Below are positions 8,101 through 15,466 of a stretch of 33,253 nt of DNA, piece by piece; positions within the stretch are counted from its first letter, which is position 1, and every line of letters begins with the position of its first letter. Both the position numbers and the translations under genes were made by a program. The stretch is from contig JAGUYW010000080.1 in the NCBI GenBank assembly GCA_020061105.1, positions 1 through 33,253 on the forward strand, in the 5' to 3' direction. The notes under the pieces were generated by a model, which did no database searches, was not told where the DNA came from, and saw only the letters and a list, made by a program, of their open reading frames with translations. This DNA comes from Anaerolineales bacterium (GTDB lineage: Bacteria > Chloroflexota > Anaerolineae > Anaerolineales > UBA4823).

Positions 8101-8284
8101 TGTGGCGAACGATATCCCGGGCAAGACCTATGATGCGGCCGGCTTAATGATCTATGACTTCGGCGCATTCGCCGGCAACAGCCCCGAACTCGGCCTGATG
8201 CTGTTCACCAATGGTGATCGCGGCGCTGGCAACCGCGGCGGTGCAACCTTGCTGACAGAAATCCTGCTGTTCCTGGCGCCATAA
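5102..8284 (+). CDS. Secreted subtilisin-like (S8) serine protease with PA domain
   Basis: A 1060-residue protein. A signal peptide (MKHRF plus a hydrophobic core, likely cleaved after PAFA at about residue 24) is followed by an I9-like propeptide region to about 160. The S8 catalytic domain shows D189 in VAVLDSGID, H257 in GHGTHVA and S570 in GTSGAAPMVSG. A protease-associated domain is inserted at about 425-500 (LAGKIVLVNRGVCSFS). The rest (about 660-1060) is beta-rich, with an Fn3-like segment and no visible cell-wall anchor, so it is probably released or loosely surface-bound. The start has GAGGAG upstream. Expression is predicted to depend on the riboswitch and terminator at 4888-4999. 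GTSG instead of the usual GTSM is a tolerated variation. Confidence 0.95.
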   Translation: MKHRFLYFVMAFILLLANSAPAFAQQSAPDRFADRQVPERLAALKLDSPLELDSLSIGVLDSSLAGATGANTVIIRLSADSGAVAFSKGANTVRAKQAAKAQQTAFLASVLSIDPGAKLIAQVQGVLNAVFVEVDASALPALAQDARVVRIAPVGNYEIDLSETVPYIGASAVQASGYDGSGIKVAVLDSGIDYNHAALGGSGNPADFASNDPSIIEPGTFPTAKVVGGYDFVGSVWPNGALLPDPDPLDDGPGGGHGTHVAHIIGGAGGVAPGVDLYAVKVCSSVSTSCSGIALIQGMEFAADPNGDGKFNDRVDIVNMSLGSPYGQPFDDDLSAAVDYATALGILTVASAGNSSDKPYVTGSPSAATTALSVAQTAVPSAFLPLMQILAPASIAGNYPAVFQPWSAPLMAAIQAPVQYGNGAGGNLLGCDPFAPGSLAGKIVLVNRGVCSFSIKIENIGLAGGLIGIIGLVAPGDPFEGGYGGGVITIPGYMVSQAVANLLKSGLPDTVVRFDPAIGIPLAGSMVGSSSRGPQNDGPTLIKPEIGAPGASVSAIAGTGTGEGPFGGTSGAAPMVSGAAALLMQGYGGTKATPQGTPPGKALGHGLKPLEVKALLMNNGETNIINDPLTGALASITRIGGGEVRVDRALSAPVAAWDKDIPSGALSFGFVDVADDVITLTKTVVVRNFSNKQRTYNITPTFRFANDIANGAVSISAPAKVVVKPGLGKDTTFQVTITINGALLRGNYMNSGSQGANPAGLTLNEYDGYLILDDGSQPIHLAWHVLPRKAARVMPDSASVVPGSFPQVIGLNNTGVGAAQNDAYALLAISDNQPEGGFGQQMPTPDLRAVGINTFPVPAGYCSANPSFLWTFAINTWERQQHLLPVSHQIWLDTNQDGNFDFVVLNRDASGLGTIADGRQLAWVLNLTTGTASAFFFAEHAMNTGNTVLTICGEQIGMNAANMGVTQVNMEVIAQDFYFGGPGDMVTGLTVTPLGERFYGVANDIPGKTYDAAGLMIYDFGAFAGNSPELGLMLFTNGDRGAGNRGGATLLTEILLFLAP

Positions 8285-8348
8285 AGTGTGTAAGCACCCC
8301 AGGCAATGAACTATCCACTGCTTGGAGATCGATAAGTTTGATTCAAAG

Positions 8349-8376
8349 ACGGAGCCCCAAACCGGGGCTCCGTTTT
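8349..8376. terminator. Intrinsic terminator between convergent genes
   Basis: A perfect 10-bp stem (ACGGAGCCCC, 8349-8358, with GGGGCTCCGT, 8364-8373) and a five-base loop are followed by TTTT on the plus strand. It ends the S8 protease transcript. The A-rich flank on the other side may let it also stop the converging lipoprotein transcript. Confidence 0.9.
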
Positions 8377-8379
8377 ATT

Positions 8380-8919
8380 TCAAGAGTCAGGCGTACCTTG
8401 GGGAACAACCATTGAAGAACCATTTTCGCAAAGAAAGAAATACCCTTTATCCGTTGCCCTGTAATCGAATTTTTGCCCCTCAAATTCCAAAATGATCCAG
8501 TAACCATTCACCAATGCCTGCGTGTACATCATTCCCGGCTTCGGACATCCAAGCGCGCCGTCATTCCAAACAACTGCCATGTCTTGGACAACCGTAATCT
8601 GCTGTGAAGATACGGATAATCGTTTACTAAGGTCTTGCACAACGGAATCGAGGATTTCAACCGGCGCTTCACCGGTCACAGGCGGTCTTTGTACAATGGT
8701 AGGAACTCGTTCGGGCGTTTTCTTCATCGTTTCGGGTATTTGAAGCGGGAGTTCAGGTTTCTGGTCATCCGGCTCAACTTGGGGCGATTCTAGCACAGGA
8801 GTCGCAGGGTTTGATACTGTCCCATCAGGCGTTACCTCAGATATCACCGCCTGACACCCCCCGCTCAAAATCATGACCAATAATACAATCCCAGGTATCC
8901 AACGGTTTTTCAAATGCAT
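8380..8919 (-). CDS. Putative lipoprotein of unknown function
   Basis: A protein of about 179 residues with a signal peptide (KNRWIPGIVLLVMILSGGC); Cys22 sits in a lipobox-like LSGGC, so it is probably lipid-anchored outside the membrane, although the -3 Ser is not the usual Leu/Val. Residues 25-85 are Pro/Glu/Thr-rich and probably disordered. The C-terminal part (about 90-179) is compact, with SVSSQQITVVQDMAVVWNDGALGCPKPGM and a hydrophobic GYWIILEFEG strand, a pattern seen in small secreted domains of unknown function. The start is ambiguous: AAGGAG touches the ATG at 8919, whereas a TTG two codons later (8913) has ideal spacing, so the true start may be 8913. It converges on the S8 protease gene. 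Confidence 0.75.
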   Translation of the reverse strand: MHLKNRWIPGIVLLVMILSGGCQAVISEVTPDGTVSNPATPVLESPQVEPDDQKPELPLQIPETMKKTPERVPTIVQRPPVTGEAPVEILDSVVQDLSKRLSVSSQQITVVQDMAVVWNDGALGCPKPGMMYTQALVNGYWIILEFEGQKFDYRATDKGYFFLCENGSSMVVPQGTPDS

Positions 8920-9043
8920 CTCCTTAGAGCAAAGTTTACTATTTTCATATATTGTTTAGACGTTTTACCTGCCAACAAGGTTCCATCCTCTCTCGTTTTC
9001 AAAATCAATATGGCGTGACATCTGATTTGTAAAATCCTGCGGG

Positions 9044-9056
9044 TATAATGGGGCGC
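9044..9056 (+). promoter_or_regulatory. -10 box set for leaderless transcription of the LuxR gene
   Basis: A perfect TATAAT (9044-9049) is followed after seven bases by the ATG at 9057. Transcription would start at or next to that A, giving a leaderless mRNA. The alternative ATG at 9048 lies inside the -10 box and so cannot be on this transcript. No good -35 was found at the normal distance. Confidence 0.6.
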
Positions 9057-11726
9057 ATGGCGGATTCTGCAGCGCTCGAAAACAATTTATTCGCTTCCAA
9101 GCTATTCCGGCCGGCTCTGCCTGCCGCCCTGGTGGCGCGCCAGGGCCTGGTGACGCGTTTGCAGGAAGGACTGGCGCTTGGGCGGACTCTGACCTTGATC
9201 TCAGCCCCGGCAGGTTACGGCAAGAGCACCCTGGCAGCCGAATGGTTGGCGCAAGTCAGGCAGCCAATCGCCTGGCTTTCTCTGGATGAGAGCGACGACG
9301 ACCCACTGCGCTTCTTTACCTACCTCTGCGCAGCGCTGCAACAGATTAATATCCCTTTGAGTTCTGAACTACTCAAGGCCTTGAATGCCGGCCAACTGCC
9401 GCCCCAAAATATCCTCTCTAGCGCCCTGGTTAATGCTTTGCAAGCGGCGACATCGACCTGCCTGTGCGTCCTGGACGATTTCCAAACCATCCAGGATAAG
9501 TTGATCTTGAGTGTGATCCAGGATCTGGTTGCTCACCCTCCCCGGCACCTGCGTTTGATCTTGATCAGCCGCGAAGACCCAACCTTGCCGTTGGCGCGTC
9601 TGCGCGCCCGCAACCAACTGACAGAAATCCGCGCCGCCGATTTGCGTTTTTCCGATGCTGAGATCGAGCGCCTGCTGCGCCAGGGATTGGGGCTTAATCT
9701 TTCAAACCAGGAGCTGGCCCGACTGGCAGAGCGCACCGAAGGTTGGATTGCCGGTTTGCAACTGGCAGCCCTGGCGATGCAATCTCAGGCAACCTCGGAT
9801 GGTCCCGCCAGCCTGGGGGACTTCATAGACAACCTGAGCGGCGCGCACCGCTTTTTTCTCGGCTATCTCACCGAAGAAGTACTCAAGGCCCAGCCACCTG
9901 CCGTGCAGGATTTCTTGCTGCAAACATCCATTCTCGCGAAGCTGAATGGCGACTTGTGCGACGCCGTCACCGAGGGTTTGGGCAGCGCCGCCCGGCTAGA
10001 AGAACTGCTGGCGGCTAACCTGTTCTTGATTCCGCTGGATGACGAAGGGCGCTGGTATCGCTACCACCATTTGTTTGCCGATTTGCTGCGCAACCTGCTA
10101 CGCCGCGCCCGGTCATTTGAAATCCCTGAACTGCATCGGCGCGCCAGCCGCTGGCATGAAGCCCACAACCTGCCCATCGAAGCAATCGATCACGCCCTGG
10201 CGGCTGAGGATTTCTCCAGAGTGGCAGAGCTGCTAGAAACTCAATCCTGGGATATGCTCAATCACGGTCTTGTTCGCAAGATCGAAACCTGGATCCATGC
10301 TTTACCAGAAGAACAGCGTTATCACAGCCCGCGCATCGCCCTGGATTTTGCCTGGATGCACCTGCTGCGCGGCAATTTTGGGCAAATTCCCCCTTACTTG
10401 CAGCATGCCCAGGTCGCTCTCACCCGCCTGGATGCCAATGAACCATCCAGGCAAAATTTACAGGCAGAACTGCTGGCTTTACAATCCAACCTGTTGCAAG
10501 TGCAGGGCAATCACAGCGCCAGTTTACAAAGCGCCCAAGCTGCCTTGCAGTTGGTCGTGCCAGAGAATTTGCGCGTGGTTGGCCTGGCTTCGTTAGGCAT
10601 GGGCGCTGCCTACCGCCAGGCGGGCAATTTTGAGCAGGCGGTAAGCGCCTTACAAAAAGCGGTTCAAGCCAGCCAGGCTTCAGGAGAACTGGTAACCGAG
10701 ATGTTGGCGGTCGCTCACCTGACCTTGATGGCAATGCAATTTGGACGATTGCGCTTTGCCGCTCAGACAGCCGCCAGTTCGATCGAACGCATTCAAAACT
10801 CCGGCATCTCGCCGCCTCCTATTATTGGCGCCGTTTACGGAGCGCTAGGCCTGGTCTATTATGAATGGAATCAGATGGATCAGGCGCGCCAATACTTCCT
10901 CCAGGGCATCCACCTGGGAACATTTAGCGGGCACAACGCCTCGCTGATTTACACCAAAGCCAACCTGGCGCGCCTGCTGCAGGCAGAAGGCAACCTGGAT
11001 CAGGCGACGCGCCAGGTTTCACAGTCTGTCGAACTGCTCTCGCAAGGCGCCCCGGGCTGGGTAGGGCCTGAACTGGTCGCCCGCCAGGTCAGCTTACTGC
11101 TGGCGCAAGCCAATCCAGACGCTGCCCATGCGCTGTTGCTGCGTAGCGGGATAACCATGGACACCCCCATCCACCACCAGACCGACCCTTTACACCTGGC
11201 CTGGCTGCGCTGGTTGGTTGCCCAAAAAAGACCCCAGGCGCTCGACCTGGCCGGGCGCATCATCCAATCTGCCCAGGAAGGTCAGCGCCACGGCACACTG
11301 CTGCAAGCCTGGATCTTATCTGCCCTGGGCCAGGCTGGCGCGCCACAAACCGCTCTACCGATGTTGGAACAGGCGTTGGCTTTAGCCGAGCCAGAAGGCT
11401 ACCAGCGCATTTTCCTGGATGAAGGCGCTCCGATAGCAACGCTCCTACAACGTTTATCTCATATTCCCTATGCCCAAAAACTATTGGCGTTCATCCCCGA
11501 GCTTGCCAATCAGCCGCAAAGGGTGGCTCTGATCGAACCGCTCACAGAGCGTGAAATTGAAGTGCTGGGTTTAATGGCCCAGGGATTGAAATACGCCGAA
11601 ATCGCTGATCAGCTGGTGGTCAGCGTCAATACCGTCCGTTTCCATATCAAAGGGATCTATAGAAAACTAGGTGTGAACAAACAGTCGCAGGCTCTACAGC
11701 TGGCCCGCCAACTTAATCTCCTGTAA
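9057..11726 (+). CDS. MalT-type ATP-dependent LuxR family regulator
   Basis: About 889 residues, the usual LAL/MalT size. An N-terminal NTPase domain has Walker A SAPAGYGKST (about residues 50-60), IAWLSLDESDDDP and Walker B-like CLCVLDDFQ followed by LRLILISREDP. A winged-helix-like region follows, then a long TPR-like superhelix (about 390-800). The C-terminal LuxR DNA-binding domain is clear: LTEREIEVLGLMAQGLKYAE through VSVNTVRFHIKGIYRKLGV. Such proteins are ATP-dependent activators that sense small molecules or partner proteins through the TPR region; the signal here is unknown. I chose ATG 9057 over 9048 because the latter overlaps the -10 box. The small genes downstream on the same strand are candidate targets. 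Confidence 0.93.
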   Translation: MADSAALENNLFASKLFRPALPAALVARQGLVTRLQEGLALGRTLTLISAPAGYGKSTLAAEWLAQVRQPIAWLSLDESDDDPLRFFTYLCAALQQINIPLSSELLKALNAGQLPPQNILSSALVNALQAATSTCLCVLDDFQTIQDKLILSVIQDLVAHPPRHLRLILISREDPTLPLARLRARNQLTEIRAADLRFSDAEIERLLRQGLGLNLSNQELARLAERTEGWIAGLQLAALAMQSQATSDGPASLGDFIDNLSGAHRFFLGYLTEEVLKAQPPAVQDFLLQTSILAKLNGDLCDAVTEGLGSAARLEELLAANLFLIPLDDEGRWYRYHHLFADLLRNLLRRARSFEIPELHRRASRWHEAHNLPIEAIDHALAAEDFSRVAELLETQSWDMLNHGLVRKIETWIHALPEEQRYHSPRIALDFAWMHLLRGNFGQIPPYLQHAQVALTRLDANEPSRQNLQAELLALQSNLLQVQGNHSASLQSAQAALQLVVPENLRVVGLASLGMGAAYRQAGNFEQAVSALQKAVQASQASGELVTEMLAVAHLTLMAMQFGRLRFAAQTAASSIERIQNSGISPPPIIGAVYGALGLVYYEWNQMDQARQYFLQGIHLGTFSGHNASLIYTKANLARLLQAEGNLDQATRQVSQSVELLSQGAPGWVGPELVARQVSLLLAQANPDAAHALLLRSGITMDTPIHHQTDPLHLAWLRWLVAQKRPQALDLAGRIIQSAQEGQRHGTLLQAWILSALGQAGAPQTALPMLEQALALAEPEGYQRIFLDEGAPIATLLQRLSHIPYAQKLLAFIPELANQPQRVALIEPLTEREIEVLGLMAQGLKYAEIADQLVVSVNTVRFHIKGIYRKLGVNKQSQALQLARQLNLL

Positions 11727-11757
11727 GATCGAAACTACATCAATTTTCGCATCCAGA

Positions 11758-11810
11758 CTACATTTTCATGTAGCCCGTTTTTGTCTGGTTTATCGTACAC
11801 TGGGGGTACG
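11758..11810 (+). promoter_or_regulatory. Two small inverted repeats between LuxR gene and small ORF
   Basis: CTACAT/ATGTAG (11758-11773, four-base loop, followed by CCCGTTTTT) could be a weak terminator for the LuxR gene. CGTAC/GTACG (11794-11798 with 11806-11810) lies where a promoter for the next gene should be and could be an operator, for example of the LuxR protein. Both are weak calls. Confidence 0.3.
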
Positions 11811-11827
11811 AAGAAAGGAAGCATTTC

Positions 11828-12064
11828 ATGACTCCAGACCGGCAAAAACATGATCCCCGTATTTACCAAATTACTTTCAAAGGGCAGCTGGATGAAGATT
11901 TCCTGGCTGCCTACTGCCCGCCGGGCTTTACTCTGCAAAACCAGGAGGGGTTCAGTAAACTCTCCAATGTCTGCACCGACCAGGCCGGCCTGATAGGGCT
12001 GATCCGTCACCTGCACAACCTGGGCTGCACCTTGATTGCAGTAAATGTGCAAGAAACTGCATAA
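11828..12064 (+). CDS. Small conserved-looking protein of unknown function
   Basis: A 78-residue soluble protein (RIYQITFKGQLDEDFLAAY, then GLIGLIRHLHNLGCTLIAV). The predicted alternation of strand, helix, strand and helix suggests a compact alpha/beta domain. AAAGGAAG seven bases before the ATG supports the start. It lies directly after the MalT-type regulator and before a flavodoxin-like gene, so it is probably the first gene of the regulated set. Small proteins of similar size often follow LAL regulators in Chloroflexota; I recall the pattern but cannot name a family. The two Cys are not in a motif. Confidence 0.7.
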   Translation: MTPDRQKHDPRIYQITFKGQLDEDFLAAYCPPGFTLQNQEGFSKLSNVCTDQAGLIGLIRHLHNLGCTLIAVNVQETA

Positions 12065-12138
12065 CCAGGATCACTCGCCTAAGAAAACCAACTTTACAGG
12101 CTGGAAAGTCATTCGGCCTGATCCATCAGGAAAAAAAC

Positions 12139-12786
12139 ATGTCCAATCAAAATTCACTCTCCCGCAATCAGTTTCTCAAAGTTGTTGGTGTGACCCTGGC
12201 GGCTTCCACCCTCACCTGCTCTGGGCTGGGGTATGCCGCTACTCGCTCGCCGCAAATCGCAACCCCCGAACTCACTCTTGAAAAGGACACAACTATGAAC
12301 TCACGAATTCTTGTCACATACGCCACGCGAGCCGGTTCGACGGTCGAAATTGCCACTGCCATCGCCGAAACACTCAGCCAACGCGGTTTTTCTGCGGATG
12401 TCAAACCCGTCAAAGAAATGCCCTCTCTGGCCGGCTACCAGGCTGTCATCGTCGGCAGCGCCATCCGCATGGGCAACTGGCTGCCCGAAGCAGTCGATTT
12501 TATCAAAGCTAACCAGGCAGCGCTCAACGAACTTCCGGTAAGCCTGTTCACCGTACACATGCTCAACACTGAAGAAGACGAAACCAGTCGCGCAAATCGC
12601 CTGGCTTACCTGAATGTTGTGCGACCGTTGCTCAACCAGGCTGAAGAAGTATTTTTTGCCGGCAAATTCGATTTCTCGCGCCTGTCATTTGTAGATCGCC
12701 TGATTGCCAAGATGGTCAAAGCCGTAGAAGCGGACAAGCGCGACTGGGAAAAAATAAAACAATGGGCAAAAGCCATTGAAATTTAG
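12139..12786 (+). CDS. Flavodoxin-like protein with Tat-like leader
   Basis: A 215-residue protein. The first 52 residues are leader-like: SRNQFLKVVG followed by a hydrophobic stretch and a linker. This resembles a Tat signal, but the twin Arg is only Arg-Asn. From residue 53 a complete flavodoxin domain follows: the FMN-phosphate loop TYATRAGSTVE, YQAVIVGSAIRMGNW (isoalloxazine loop) and a C-terminal helix (KIKQWAKAI). It resembles HemG/protoporphyrinogen-oxidase-like flavodoxins (Flavodoxin_5), but no haem genes are nearby. An internal ATG at 12295 (M53), with AAAAGGAC upstream, could give a cytoplasmic form. The next gene starts 10 bases later, so it shares an operon with the two membrane proteins. 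Electron transfer is expected; partners are unknown. Confidence 0.88.
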   Translation: MSNQNSLSRNQFLKVVGVTLAASTLTCSGLGYAATRSPQIATPELTLEKDTTMNSRILVTYATRAGSTVEIATAIAETLSQRGFSADVKPVKEMPSLAGYQAVIVGSAIRMGNWLPEAVDFIKANQAALNELPVSLFTVHMLNTEEDETSRANRLAYLNVVRPLLNQAEEVFFAGKFDFSRLSFVDRLIAKMVKAVEADKRDWEKIKQWAKAIEI

Positions 12787-12796
12787 GAGTAACCGA

Positions 12797-13675
12797 ATGC
12801 AGAAAAACTCAGCACTTACCTGGCTTGTGCCATTAATCGCCTTGATTGCCATCATCACCGCCGGAGTGGGTCTGTTCTCACAAGGCGGGGACGGTGCATA
12901 CACCTTTACCACGCTTCATAGTCAAAATGTTGAGATCTATGGCAAAGGGCTTTACCAAAACGACTCGCGCCTGGTTGGCTCGGGCTTCAGGGGCGTGGAC
13001 GCTGTCACGCTGTTCATCAGCATACCGCTACTCGTCGTCAGCTTTCTTTTCTACCGGCGCGGCAATCAGAACGCTCATCTCTTGATGATCGCAGCGCTGT
13101 TTTACTTTCTTTACAACGCCGGTTCGATGTCATTTGCTGCCTCATTCAACACCATGTTTCCGTTCTATATCGCCCAATTTTCTGCCAGCCTGTTTGCCAC
13201 AATACTGGCTTTGACCAGCTTCGACAGGCAAACCCTGGCTAATCGAGTCCAGCCCGGTTTTCCGCATCGAGGAATGGCAGTTTTTCTGTTCATTGCAGGC
13301 GCTGGCACTTTGATGCTCTGGTGGAGTGAATTGATCGGCCCGTTAATGAGCGGTCAGGCGCCAGCACTGCTAGGCCCATACACCACCCTGTATACGCATG
13401 GCTTTGACTCTGCCGTGATCACCCCCGCCGCCATCCTGACCGGACTATTTCTTTTACGCCGCGAACCCCTGGGTTATTTATTGGCCGCTCCAATTATGGT
13501 GTTTTGCACACTGGTTGGGATTGTCGTCATCGCCCAAACCATCAGCCAGACTCTGGAAGGGATCATCTTTCCGATCGGCGTCTATATTGGCATGATTGGC
13601 TCCTGGATTGTCATGGGCGCTTTTGCCATCGGGCTGACGGTGGCTTACTTCCGAAATCTATCGAAAACAATGTGA
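12797..13675 (+). CDS. Multi-pass membrane protein, first of two paralogs
   Basis: About 292 residues with seven or so membrane helices. I chose the ATG at 12797 because AGGAGT lies upstream; the frame stays open to 12776 but overlaps the flavodoxin gene. After the first helix (WLVPLIALIAIITAGVGLFS) comes an extracytoplasmic loop (GAYTFTTLHSQNVEIYGKGLY) and then the helix bundle. The pattern FLYNAGSMSFAASFNTMFPFYIAQFSASL recurs in the next gene as LYTYITMCFGATFNSLFLVYVALFSLSL, so the two are tandem paralogs. I do not recognise a function. Being behind a flavodoxin gene suggests a membrane redox or sensing role, but that is inference only. Confidence 0.8.
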   Translation: MQKNSALTWLVPLIALIAIITAGVGLFSQGGDGAYTFTTLHSQNVEIYGKGLYQNDSRLVGSGFRGVDAVTLFISIPLLVVSFLFYRRGNQNAHLLMIAALFYFLYNAGSMSFAASFNTMFPFYIAQFSASLFATILALTSFDRQTLANRVQPGFPHRGMAVFLFIAGAGTLMLWWSELIGPLMSGQAPALLGPYTTLYTHGFDSAVITPAAILTGLFLLRREPLGYLLAAPIMVFCTLVGIVVIAQTISQTLEGIIFPIGVYIGMIGSWIVMGAFAIGLTVAYFRNLSKTM

Positions 13676-13684
13676 GCTATCGAC

Positions 13685-14539
13685 ATGAAACACCAAAATC
13701 TTCTTAAATGGCTGGTACCACCGATTTTCCTGCTTACTTTGGTCGCCGCCCTGGCAGGTTTATGGCCTGCTGAAGGCTCGCCATACCCTTTGACTAACTT
13801 TCGCGGCGAGCAGGTCATGATTAACGCCCGGGGGTTGTATTATTGGGATACCGTCAGTTCGGCGGCGCAAATGCAAGCCAATGACCTGGTTGCCCTGGTT
13901 TTGGGCCTGCCTGTGTTAGCCATCGCGTTTTGGATGGCGCAGCGCGGCTCGCTGCGTGGGCGCATTCTGCTGGCTGGCGCGCTGGGGTTTATCCTGTACA
14001 CCTACATCACCATGTGCTTCGGGGCAACATTCAACTCACTTTTCCTGGTCTATGTCGCCCTGTTCAGCCTGAGCCTGTTCGCCCTCACGCTGACGATGAT
14101 GTCGATCGAAATTGAGTCGTTGCCAGAGCGTTTCTCCGAGAAACTGCCCCGCCGCGGGATCGCTGCTCTGTTGTTTTTCGCAGCCGGTTTTCTCTCCCTG
14201 GCGTGGTTGGGACGCGTGGCTTCTGCGCTGGCTCCAGGCGCCATCCCTGCCCTGGAAAACACCACCAGCCTGTTCATCCAGGTCATGGATCTAGGGGTTA
14301 TCGTCCCGGTTTGCATTCTTTCCGGCGTCTTGCTCCTGCGCCGCCAACCGTGGGGTTACCTGCTGGCATCGGTTGGGATGGTGAAATTCCTGACCCTGGG
14401 GGTGGCTGTTAGCCTGATGGGTCTCAATATGGCGCGGGTTGGCGTTCCGGTAAGCGTTGTAGAACTGCTCATTTTCCCTGCAATGGCGTTGGCCAATATT
14501 GTCATGACGGTGGTGATGCTCAGATGTATTCGAGACTGA
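13685..14539 (+). CDS. Multi-pass membrane protein, second of two paralogs
   Basis: A 284-residue membrane protein that starts nine bases after its paralog. It has the same plan: first helix (LLKWLVPPIFLLTLVAALAGL), outer loop with VMINARGLYYWDTVSS matching EIYGKGLYQNDSRLVG in the paralog, then six or so helices. The shared GLY motif and the ATFNSLFLVY/ASFNTMFPFY segment show common ancestry. Divergence is substantial, so the duplication is old, and the pair probably acts together. No known catalytic motif. The gene converges on the ABC operon with only 11 bases between stop codons and no clear terminator. Confidence 0.8.
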   Translation: MKHQNLLKWLVPPIFLLTLVAALAGLWPAEGSPYPLTNFRGEQVMINARGLYYWDTVSSAAQMQANDLVALVLGLPVLAIAFWMAQRGSLRGRILLAGALGFILYTYITMCFGATFNSLFLVYVALFSLSLFALTLTMMSIEIESLPERFSEKLPRRGIAALLFFAAGFLSLAWLGRVASALAPGAIPALENTTSLFIQVMDLGVIVPVCILSGVLLLRRQPWGYLLASVGMVKFLTLGVAVSLMGLNMARVGVPVSVVELLIFPAMALANIVMTVVMLRCIRD

Positions 14540-14550
14540 AGGGAAGCCTG

Positions 14551-15465
14551 CTACACTTCTTTGGCCAGGTGAATAAACACATCCTCCAGCGCTGGCTCGC
14601 CGCGCTGGATTGCCTGTACCTGAACACCAGCAGAATGAAGCGCTTGCGTCAGTTCTTTCGCTCCATGCTCTGGATCGACAGTCACCCGCAAGTGATCGCC
14701 TGCCAGGCCAGCGCGCTGCACCCAGGAGGTTTGCTCCAGCGCGGCCAGACCTGCCAGCAGTGGGGTAGCAAAAATCTCATACACATCGCCAACCACGAAG
14801 CGCTCTTTCAATGCCAGGGGCGTATCCATTGCCAGCAGCTTGCCGGCGCGCATCATTCCCAAGCGGTTACAATACTCGGCCTCGTCCATGTAGTGCGTGG
14901 TCACCAGGATCGTCACACCCTCGGATGCCAGGTCGTAGATCAGATCCCAGAAAGCGCGCCGGGCATTGGGGTCGACCCCCGAAGTGGGTTCATCTAAAAA
15001 TAACAAGCGCGGGCTGTGCACCAGGGCGATTGCCAACGCCAGCCGCTGGCGCCAACCGGTCGAAAGCTCTCGCGTCAGGCTGTTCAGATGATCGAGCAAC
15101 TCGACGTGCGCGGCAGTATTTCGAATGCGCTTCTGATCGTTAATGCCATATACCCCACCGTAAAAACGCAGGTTCTCCCATACCGTCAGATCATCATAGA
15201 TGGCGAACTTCTGCGACATGTACCCGCAGCGGACACGGATTTGCTCGGTTTGGCTGGCGGCATCGAAGCCCAGAACACTGGCGCGCCCTTCGTCTGGACG
15301 CAGCAGACCCAACAGCATACGGATGGTGGTTGTTTTCCCGCAGCCATTCGGGCCCAGGTAGCCCACAATTTCACCCGGCTGAACATCGAAAGAGACATGA
15401 TCAACCGCTACAAAGTCGCCAAAGCGACGGGTCAGATTCTCTACAATGATCGCGGGCGTTCCCAT
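14551..15465 (-). CDS. ABC transporter ATPase (second ATPase of exporter operon)
   Basis: About 304 residues. Walker A is GPNGCGKTT, the Q-loop region is YMSQKF, and the signature is LSTGWRQRLALA (LSTGW instead of LSGGQ), followed by Walker B LLFLDEPTSGVDP and the H-loop TTHYMDEAE. The C-terminal extension is typical of ABC-2 type drug or polymer exporters. The start at 15465 was chosen because GAGGA lies just upstream and the upstream ATPase gene ends at 15467; the frame remains open to 15531. It resembles one half of the fused YbhF ATPase of E. coli, here encoded as a separate protein. It is the last gene of the TetR-led operon. Confidence 0.92.
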   Translation of the reverse strand: MGTPAIIVENLTRRFGDFVAVDHVSFDVQPGEIVGYLGPNGCGKTTTIRMLLGLLRPDEGRASVLGFDAASQTEQIRVRCGYMSQKFAIYDDLTVWENLRFYGGVYGINDQKRIRNTAAHVELLDHLNSLTRELSTGWRQRLALAIALVHSPRLLFLDEPTSGVDPNARRAFWDLIYDLASEGVTILVTTHYMDEAEYCNRLGMMRAGKLLAMDTPLALKERFVVGDVYEIFATPLLAGLAALEQTSWVQRAGLAGDHLRVTVDPEHGAKELTQALHSAGVQVQAIQRGEPALEDVFIHLAKEV

Positions 15466-15466
15466 A

